Positions 32,875 through 38,701 of a stretch of DNA of 38,701 nt are shown here, piece by piece (the stretch's first letter is position 1; each line of letters opens with the position of its first letter). A model generated the notes under the pieces. That model searched no databases. It saw nothing but the letters and a program-made list of their open reading frames with translations, and had not been told where the DNA came from. Position numbers and translations under genes: made by a program. The DNA is taken from assembly GCA_043808235.1 (NCBI GenBank), contig JAZDFC010000113.1:1-38701 (forward strand), written 5' to 3'. The DNA is from JAZDFC01 sp043808235 (lineage in GTDB: Bacteria > Bacteroidota > Ignavibacteria > Ignavibacteriales > Melioribacteraceae).

Positions 32875-35193
32875 TCAAACCTCTTGGTAAAGATGCTTCT
32901 TTTTGAAAACTTCCATGTCGAATGGAATATGTTTTAAATTACATGCGGCAATTTGTCCAAGCGATATTCCGCCGTCGTTGGGTGGAACACGCTGATGTGT
33001 ATAAACCTTGAAACCGGAAGTGATTAAAAATTCCAGTGTACGTTTAACAAGAAAAATATTTTGAAAACATCCTCCGCTTAACAAAACGTTTTCTTCATCG
33101 CTAATCAAGCACATCTTTTGAATCATTCGAGCAAGTGTATTATGAAATTTTGCAGATATATTTCCTTTATTCTCACATTGCTCAATATCGCCAATAATGC
33201 CTTCTATCATCGGCTGCCAATCGCAGATAAATATTTTGTCCTCATAAATCTCAAAATCATATTCGGAATGATTACACTCATCTGCTGTAAATTCTAATTT
33301 CATTGCAGACTGACCTTCATAATCTGATATATCTGAAATTCCAATCAACGATGAAACGGCATCAAACAGTCTTCCGGCGCTTGAGGTTCGTAAAGAATTT
33401 ATATTTGCCTCAAGCATCCTCATCATAACTGCAATCTCGTTATCAGTAAATTTATTTGTTAAGAAGTTTTTTTTATCTGTCAGAAATTTATTTTCATATA
33501 GCTCATACAAAAGTCCAACTAAAGATCGCTTCCCTTCTTTGATAGCTTGTTCTCCGCCCGGCAGCGAAAATTTCCGCAGCTGTCCAATATGAGAATATGT
33601 CGAATCATTTAGAATAAAAAATTCACTTCCCCAAATACTTCCATCCAATCCATATCCGGTTCCATCCCACGCAATTCCGATAGCTTTGCCTTCAACTTGA
33701 TTTTCAGCTTTACATGCCGCCACATGTGAGAGATGATGCTGAACGGACATTTTTTGTATATTCAATTCATTTGCATATTTCGTCGAGAGGTAGTCGGGAT
33801 GGGAATCATGAATGATAATCTCAGGACTCTTTTCATAAATTGAAGCAAGATCATTCATAGAATTTTTAAACGTATCAAATGCAGACGATGTTGATAGATC
33901 ACCGATATGTTGACTTATAAAAACATTTTCATCAATCCCGATGGCTACGGTGTTTTTTAAGTGCGCACCGACGGCAAGTTTTATTTTTGAATCCGGGCAT
34001 GACTTAACTTGCACAGGGAATGGCGCATAGCCACGCGCTCGTCTCAGAACCATTTCCTTTCCGTTAACTATCCTCACAATGGAATCATCAACATGACGAA
34101 CAATCGAACGATTGTAAACAAGAAAATAATCGGCAATCATTCCCAATTTATTTAAAGCCTCTTCCTCGGTAATACACATCGGCTCTTCTGCAATATTGCC
34201 GCTTGTAGCAACAATGGGAGTGTCCAATCCAATCATTATTAAATGATGCAGCGGTGTGTAGGGCAGCATCAAACCAAGGTACGGATTGTCCGGGGCAATT
34301 AAATCACAAATCAATTTTTTGTCAATCCCAGTTTTCTTTTTGAGAAGAACAATCGGAGATTCCGGAGAACGGAGCAATCTTTCTTCGAGCATCGAAACGT
34401 CACAATAATCATTTAAATGCTGAGAAGGAACCATTACTGCGAAGGGTTTTTCTTCACGGTGTTTTTTGAATCTCAGTCTTCGCACAGCCTCATCATCACC
34501 TGCATTAACAATCAACTGATAACCGCCAAGTCCTTTCAACGCAATTATTTTTCCGTCCTTAATAAACTCAATCGTTTTAAATACCGCATCTTCTCTTCCA
34601 AATAATTTTTCTCCGCTTGAATTCCATAGCTCAACATGAGGACCGCAGTCCGGGCAGGCTATAGGCTGTGCATGAAATCGTCGGTCGGATGGATTTGAAT
34701 ATTCATTAAAGCATTTTTCGCACATAACAAATTTTTTCATCGACGTGTTTTGCCTATCGTATGGCAGCGATTCAATTATCGAAAAGCGCGGACCACAATT
34801 CGTACAGTTGATGAAAGGATAGAGATAGCGGCGATCGGACGGATTAAGCATTTCACGAAGGCAATCATCGCACAAGGCAATATCAGGTAATATAATCGTT
34901 GTCTTTTGCTCTGCCTGACTGCTGCTTTTAATTTCGAAACAGACATAACCGATGCAATCAAGGTAAGAAAATTCAATTCCGGTAATTTTGGCTAACGGCG
35001 GTTTTTCTTTTGGAATTCTTAAAACGAATTCATCCAAAATATCTTTTCGTCCTTCTGCTTCGATTATTACTCCGACGGAAGAATTATTAACATAACCGGA
35101 CAATCGAAGTTCGTTCGCAAGCCTATAAATGAAAGGCCGGAAACCCACACCCTGCACAGCGCCCCGGATGGTTATGCGTAATCTCGAATTCAT
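32875..35193 (-). CDS. hypF: Hydrogenase maturation carbamoyltransferase HypF
   Basis: The product is 772 aa with all family modules. First is an acylphosphatase domain (about 1-90; GAVQGVGFRPFIYRLA). Two zinc fingers follow (about 105-185; CDDCLREMLNPSDRRY, NCTNCGPRF, CEKCFNEYSNPSDRRF, CPDCGP). Then come a YrdC-like adenylation domain (about 200-385; ALKGLGGYQLIVNA, REEKPFAVM) and a Kae1-like transferase domain (about 410-765; QHHLSHVAACKAENQ, WDGTGYG, LSGGCFQN). It moves a carbamoyl group from carbamoyl phosphate via carbamoyl-AMP to HypE. It is nested tightly between hypB and hypC. Confidence 0.97.
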   Translation of the reverse strand: MNSRLRITIRGAVQGVGFRPFIYRLANELRLSGYVNNSSVGVIIEAEGRKDILDEFVLRIPKEKPPLAKITGIEFSYLDCIGYVCFEIKSSSQAEQKTTIILPDIALCDDCLREMLNPSDRRYLYPFINCTNCGPRFSIIESLPYDRQNTSMKKFVMCEKCFNEYSNPSDRRFHAQPIACPDCGPHVELWNSSGEKLFGREDAVFKTIEFIKDGKIIALKGLGGYQLIVNAGDDEAVRRLRFKKHREEKPFAVMVPSQHLNDYCDVSMLEERLLRSPESPIVLLKKKTGIDKKLICDLIAPDNPYLGLMLPYTPLHHLIMIGLDTPIVATSGNIAEEPMCITEEEALNKLGMIADYFLVYNRSIVRHVDDSIVRIVNGKEMVLRRARGYAPFPVQVKSCPDSKIKLAVGAHLKNTVAIGIDENVFISQHIGDLSTSSAFDTFKNSMNDLASIYEKSPEIIIHDSHPDYLSTKYANELNIQKMSVQHHLSHVAACKAENQVEGKAIGIAWDGTGYGLDGSIWGSEFFILNDSTYSHIGQLRKFSLPGGEQAIKEGKRSLVGLLYELYENKFLTDKKNFLTNKFTDNEIAVMMRMLEANINSLRTSSAGRLFDAVSSLIGISDISDYEGQSAMKLEFTADECNHSEYDFEIYEDKIFICDWQPMIEGIIGDIEQCENKGNISAKFHNTLARMIQKMCLISDEENVLLSGGCFQNIFLVKRTLEFLITSGFKVYTHQRVPPNDGGISLGQIAACNLKHIPFDMEVFKKKHLYQEV

Positions 35194-35194
35194 A

Positions 35195-35842
35195 TTATCT
35201 AACTTTTGCCTTCAAACAACCGCACCATTCGTCAATTCCCTCGCCGGTTTTGCACGAAGTATCGAATATCTTGAGCCGCGGATTAATTTTTAACGCATTC
35301 GATTTCAATTCATTCAGCCTGCAATCGGTGTAAGGAATTAAATCTGTTTTATTGATAATAAGATAATTCGATTTCAAAAACATTGCAGGATATTTGAGAG
35401 GTTTATCATCTCCTTCGGTAACACTTATTATAACAACCTTTTCATTCTCGCCAAGATCGTATCCCGCGGGACAAACAAGATTACCAACGTTCTCAATTAT
35501 CAGCAAGTCAGTTTTGTTCTCTTTAATTTTTTCAAAAGCATCGCGTACAAGATTTGCTTCGAGATGACAGCCTCCGTTTGTAACAATCTGTACAACCGGA
35601 ACATTAAATTTACTTATCCGCTGAGCGTCGAGATCTGTCTGAACATCTCCTTCAATCACTGCAATTTCTATTTCATTGCCAATGGATTGAATTGCTTTTT
35701 CTATTAAACTCGTTTTACCGGAACCCGGTGAACTGAGCATGTTGATCACAAATATTCTTTTGCTTCGAAACAACTCTCTATTTAGAGCTGCAACCATGTC
35801 ATTCTTCTCGAGTACTTTTCTTTCAATTGTAATTACACTCAT
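35195..35842 (-). CDS. hypB: Hydrogenase nickel-incorporation GTPase HypB
   Basis: The 215-aa product has a Walker A (SSPGSGKTS, about 37-45), the metal-site motif NGGCHLEA, the switch/Walker B region IENVGNLVCPAG and the guanine motif NKTDL. It uses GTP to load nickel with HypA. The N-terminal CxxCGC or His-rich nickel-store of some HypB proteins is absent, so storage may fall to another protein such as the His-rich transporter in this run. It overlaps hypA by 4 bp. Confidence 0.97.
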   Translation of the reverse strand: MSVITIERKVLEKNDMVAALNRELFRSKRIFVINMLSSPGSGKTSLIEKAIQSIGNEIEIAVIEGDVQTDLDAQRISKFNVPVVQIVTNGGCHLEANLVRDAFEKIKENKTDLLIIENVGNLVCPAGYDLGENEKVVIISVTEGDDKPLKYPAMFLKSNYLIINKTDLIPYTDCRLNELKSNALKINPRLKIFDTSCKTGEGIDEWCGCLKAKVR

Positions 35843-36195
35843 TGCAACTCCGGTTTTTCATTTAGTTCAATTTCCATGATATGCATTTCAGTACCGGATA
35901 TGACTTCAATTGAAGTGCTTCCGCATACCGGGCAGACGAATTCAATTTCGTGCAATATGCTTTCGCTCATGCACTCGCCACAGTTAATTGTAATTGGTTC
36001 TTCTTCAATAAGAAGTTTTGCCTCGTGCAAAGGTGTTCCTTTTGAAACCGCATCAAAACAAAATAACAGCGAATCAACGAGGATACTACTCAACTTCCCG
36101 ATTTTTAATTTAACAGATTTGACTTCGCTATTATTTTCCGGCAAATATTGTTGAGCAATGTTTATTATTTCCTGCGCGACAGACAATTCATGCAT
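35839..36195 (-). CDS. hypA: Hydrogenase nickel metallochaperone HypA
   Basis: The 118-aa product begins MHE, whose His2 binds nickel. The zinc site is C72-x2-C75 (CGEC) and C88-x2-C91 (CPVC). It delivers nickel to the hydrogenase large subunit together with HypB. It is the first gene of the maturation run, with 89 bp to the histidine kinase upstream, so a promoter could lie there; no box was recognised. Confidence 0.96.
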   Translation of the reverse strand: MHELSVAQEIINIAQQYLPENNSEVKSVKLKIGKLSSILVDSLLFCFDAVSKGTPLHEAKLLIEEEPITINCGECMSESILHEIEFVCPVCGSTSIEVISGTEMHIMEIELNEKPELQ

Positions 36196-36284
36196 GGTAA
36201 CTCAGTTTATAATGCTGCAAGTTAGAAAGTTGTAAAGTAATAACAAAGTTGTTCTCATATCTTTATACTCAAATCTCATATCTA

Positions 36285-37646
36285 TCATAAATCATAAGAA
36301 GATATTTTTTCCGGCGGTAGAGGAATTTTTACAATGAAAATACTTCCCTTTTCAGGTTTACTTCTGATAATAATTTGTCCGCCGCTTTTTTCAACAATCT
36401 CTTTCACCATATTTAAGCCAAGCCCGGTGCCAATCTGTTCCATTCGCTTCGCTTCTTTAGTGCGATAAAATTCTTGAAATATTTTTGGCAAGTCTTCTTC
36501 GCTGATTCCGATTCCGGTATCTTTTACACTAAACCCAAAATCGGAATTGGTAATAAATTGTTCGATTGTAATTTTTCCTCCATGCGGAGTGTATCGAATT
36601 GCATTACTAACAAGATTGCCAATTACTTTTTCCATTCCCGGTTTATCAATTTCAATTTCGAACGGCACAGGCAGTATGCGTAACTCTATCTGGAGAGATT
36701 TTGTTTTTGCCGGTGAATTATAAAGACTTACCTGGCTGGTAATCAACTCGCCAAAATTAACTTTCTCTTTCACTACTTCTTTAATCTCGAGATTGTATTT
36801 GCTTATTGTTATCATTTCTTTAACCATCTCAAGAACTTGATCCGTTCTTTTTTCAGCGCGTTCAAGCATATCGATTGCATTAACGTCAAGCTCTTTTCCA
36901 TATAAGTCACGAACAACATTTATTGTACTGTGGATCGCGGTAATCGGGGACTTCAACTCGTGTGCAGCAAAGCGGAATATTTTACTTCGGTCCTCCATAA
37001 CTTTTTCAAGCTGTTCGTTTTTTTGATCGATGATTACTTTCAATGTCCGGAACCGCACAAGAAAATTGGTAATAATGTAAATTGCTGCGATACTTGTAAA
37101 ACAAAATGCAATTAACGAAATAATAATTTTCATGAATGATATAGGTTCATGTTCAAGTTTAAACCTGGGTATTACTCCGAAATGTTCAGCAAACGTCCAA
37201 AACGTTAGAAGCAACGCAGCAAATCCCGCATTAAAATATGGAAGTTTAACGCCCGGGAATAAAATCCCGGAGAGTACAATATGAACCAGGTAAAGAAAAT
37301 AAAACGGATTATTGATCCCGCCTCCGAAATGGAGTAAAAATGAGATAATAACAAAATCGATCAGAATTTGGAGTTCTGCGAATACGAGTTCCTGATATTC
37401 ATAAATAATTGGGGCATGATGAATGATAAAAAAATAGATAAGGTTGAGCAATAAAAGAATGGAGGCAATAATTATTAATTGCGGATAACCGAGTTTAAAA
37501 CAAAACATAAATTGCGAAAGCGGAACCGATATGTAAATTCCAATCACTGCAAACCAACGGAGATTTATGAACCAGGCAATTCTCACTTTCAACGATTCGA
37601 CCGTTTGGAAAGGAAATATTTTCTTTGGAACCGCCTGAATTTTCAT
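36285..37646 (-). CDS. Sensor histidine kinase, RegB/PrrB-like redox sensor type
   Basis: The product is 453 aa from ATG 37646; a TTG three codons earlier is less likely. Six membrane helices fill about 25-200. Between helices lies LHFGGGINNPFYF (motif 108-115), which resembles the GGxxNPF quinone-sensing motif of RegB/PrrB kinases. The H-box is FAAHELKSPITA (H229); N-box NLVSNAIRYTP, G1 DTGIGI and G2 GTGLGLNM follow. RegB-type kinases read quinone or redox state and control hydrogenase and respiration genes. No response regulator is adjacent in the window. It lies between the hydrogenase protease gene and hypA, so control of the hydrogenase is likely but inferred. Confidence 0.88.
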   Translation of the reverse strand: MKIQAVPKKIFPFQTVESLKVRIAWFINLRWFAVIGIYISVPLSQFMFCFKLGYPQLIIIASILLLLNLIYFFIIHHAPIIYEYQELVFAELQILIDFVIISFLLHFGGGINNPFYFLYLVHIVLSGILFPGVKLPYFNAGFAALLLTFWTFAEHFGVIPRFKLEHEPISFMKIIISLIAFCFTSIAAIYIITNFLVRFRTLKVIIDQKNEQLEKVMEDRSKIFRFAAHELKSPITAIHSTINVVRDLYGKELDVNAIDMLERAEKRTDQVLEMVKEMITISKYNLEIKEVVKEKVNFGELITSQVSLYNSPAKTKSLQIELRILPVPFEIEIDKPGMEKVIGNLVSNAIRYTPHGGKITIEQFITNSDFGFSVKDTGIGISEEDLPKIFQEFYRTKEAKRMEQIGTGLGLNMVKEIVEKSGGQIIIRSKPEKGSIFIVKIPLPPEKISSYDL

Positions 37647-37691
37647 AATAGTCAAATCACCCTTAATTTTTAAAGAACTTATCCACCGATA

Positions 37692-38165
37692 TTAGAAGAT
37701 ATTTCCATCAAAGAAATCATTGATTTTGTCACCGACTGCAAGCGAAACTTCCTTCCCGTATTCGGTAGATAAAGGTTGAATTCCAATGTAATGGAATTTA
37801 ATTTCTCCATGAGCCGACAAATATTCTTCGATAATTTTAATTGAGTATGTATGTGTGCTAAAACCGAGTGAATCTATTTTTTCAGATTCCATTAAACGTA
37901 TTTCGCCGGGAGAGCCGCCATAATCGGCAGCATCAATAAATACAACAACCGCCGGATTGAGAATGAGAATTTTTTCCAAATAGTTTTCGGGATTCGTGCC
38001 GGCTTCAATAAAACCGGATTCTTCAAAGAAAGAAATTGCTTTTAGCATATTTAAGAATATAATTCCACTTGAATCATCGCTGCGATATTTATTTCCCAAT
38101 CCAACAAATACTATCCGGGATGACTCAACTCCCTCGAATATTTTTTTAAACGAATCAAAATTCAT
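37692..38165 (-). CDS. Hydrogenase maturation endopeptidase (HycI/HybD, M52 family)
   Basis: The product is 157 aa from ATG 38165, preferred over TTG codons just upstream. Family motifs are VGLGNKYRSDDSSG (nickel-binding acidic residue), FIDAADYGGSPGEIRL (second acidic ligand) and FSTHTYSI (His ligand). It clips the C-terminus of the hydrogenase large subunit once nickel is inserted. The start overlaps the end of the upstream ferredoxin gene by 11 bp, showing translational coupling. Its presence means a hydrogenase large subunit with a cleavable tail should lie near, beyond the right edge. Confidence 0.9.
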   Translation of the reverse strand: MNFDSFKKIFEGVESSRIVFVGLGNKYRSDDSSGIIFLNMLKAISFFEESGFIEAGTNPENYLEKILILNPAVVVFIDAADYGGSPGEIRLMESEKIDSLGFSTHTYSIKIIEEYLSAHGEIKFHYIGIQPLSTEYGKEVSLAVGDKINDFFDGNIF

Positions 38166-38701
38166 CCGCAACAACAATTTTGTATCTAATTTTTGGATGC
38201 ACTTCTTTTATTTGATCTTCGCGCCGGATCCTATCCTTCGGTTTCGAAGGCTCTAATTTGAAGAACTGTTTTTGTGTTAATAATAATAAGTTAGGATGTG
38301 CATATGCTTTCGCGCCAAGTCTTTCTTTAACAAACATTAAATGGTCTCTGCATGCTACGAACTGCCCGCTTACTTCACAAAGTGTAATTTCCTTTTCCAC
38401 CGACTCGAAGTTTTCAGGCGCTGATAGATTCATAATTGCAGTTGAATGTTCATTAGATAACTTAATTCCCTTTTCCGTGATACAATGTTCTTCGCACTGT
38501 CCGCAGAACATGCATTTTGTATAATTCACAGTTAATTTTCTAACTCTGTTTATCAAATCATCATTGATTGAGATTGCGTTGGTGGGACAAACCTGGGCGC
38601 AGGTTCCGCAGCCTACACAGTATTCGGAATTATATTTCGGTTTCCCCTTAAATTCAACAGCGGCGGAATAACTTCCCTTAGGAAATTTTGTTGTATATGG
38701 C
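38155..38701 (-). CDS. Two-cluster 4Fe-4S hydrogenase subunit, HycF/EchF/NuoI-like (partial at window edge)
   Basis: The frame is open to the right edge, so the N-terminus is missing; a TTG at 38556 inside the frame is not the real start. Two [4Fe-4S] motifs are visible: CVGCGTCAQVCPTNAISI and CMFCGQCEEHC. The lead-in FKGKPKYN matches the FRGKP-type segment of group 4 hydrogenase and complex I ferredoxin subunits. A long C-terminal extension (about 100 residues) follows the second motif. It would pass electrons between ferredoxin or another donor and the membrane-bound [NiFe] hydrogenase. Coupling to a HycI-type protease gene supports the hydrogenase reading over complex I. Confidence 0.85.
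   Translation of the reverse strand, partial: PYTTKFPKGSYSAAVEFKGKPKYNSEYCVGCGTCAQVCPTNAISINDDLINRVRKLTVNYTKCMFCGQCEEHCITEKGIKLSNEHSTAIMNLSAPENFESVEKEITLCEVSGQFVACRDHLMFVKERLGAKAYAHPNLLLLTQKQFFKLEPSKPKDRIRREDQIKEVHPKIRYKIVVADEF

Noticed and set aside
1..38701. CRISPR arrays, tRNA or rRNA genes
   Set aside because: No regularly spaced repeats and no cloverleaf or rRNA-like sequence were seen by eye; the repeats present are palindromes or paired copies.

Overview
The window looks like a chromosome segment from an anaerobic or facultatively fermentative bacterium of the Ignavibacteriales/Bacteroidota lineage. This is inferred from three things. Two secreted glycoside hydrolases end in type IX secretion (T9SS) sorting domains with the NYPNPFNPTTTIKYSIP signature common in that group. 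Some upstream regions carry TAnnTTTG boxes, the Bacteroidota-type -7 element. The metabolism includes a glycyl-radical enzyme and a complete [NiFe]-hydrogenase maturation set. No rRNA or tRNA gene was found, so the assignment rests on protein style alone.

Region 1 (1-10959, all minus strand) is a polysaccharide-degradation and sensing block. In transcription order it encodes a membrane-anchored sugar-binding protein, an unusual histidine kinase, a sigma-54 response regulator, a T9SS GH5 + CBM6 glucanase, a T9SS GH2 enzyme, and an SGNH-hydrolase/TPR protein cut by the window edge. A near-consensus sigma-54 promoter sits 35-51 bp upstream of the GH5 start codon. I therefore read the block as a self-contained circuit in which extracellular sugar leads through the kinase and the sigma-54 activator to secreted hydrolases.

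Region 2 (11062-14273) holds a periplasmic PpiC-type prolyl isomerase, split by a one-base loss in an A-run, and a convergent secreted S37-like prolyl tripeptidyl peptidase.

Region 3 (about 14345-19150) is an accessory island. It contains a small broken ORF, an HNH nuclease, a two-gene unit of an EcoRI-type adenine methyltransferase and a DUF262-HNH protein (probable restriction-modification or defence pair), and a MazF/ribbon-helix-helix toxin-antitoxin pair. The genes are separated by related, palindrome-rich elements. Two ~104-bp direct copies (about 90% identical) bracket the toxin-antitoxin pair. A 9-bp perfect inverted repeat brackets the methyltransferase-nuclease pair. The layout resembles gene cassettes with degenerate recombination sites, but no integrase is visible.

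Region 4 (19158-28607) is a peptide/hydroxyproline and amino-sugar block. It encodes a DapA-superfamily aldolase, an M24 Xaa-Pro peptidase, a POT-type peptide transporter, trans-4-hydroxy-L-proline dehydratase (glycyl-radical enzyme) with its activase, and a GH20 beta-N-acetylhexosaminidase. A 104-bp MITE-like element lies after the transporter. A lipoprotein M48 metalloprotease (28718-29587) follows.

Region 5 (29635-38701, minus strand) is the hydrogenase module. In transcription order it encodes a two-cluster ferredoxin-type hydrogenase subunit (cut by the edge), a HycI-like endopeptidase, a RegB-like redox histidine kinase, HypA, HypB, HypF, HypC, HypD, HypE and a His-rich nickel transporter. 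The hydrogenase structural genes should lie just beyond position 38701.
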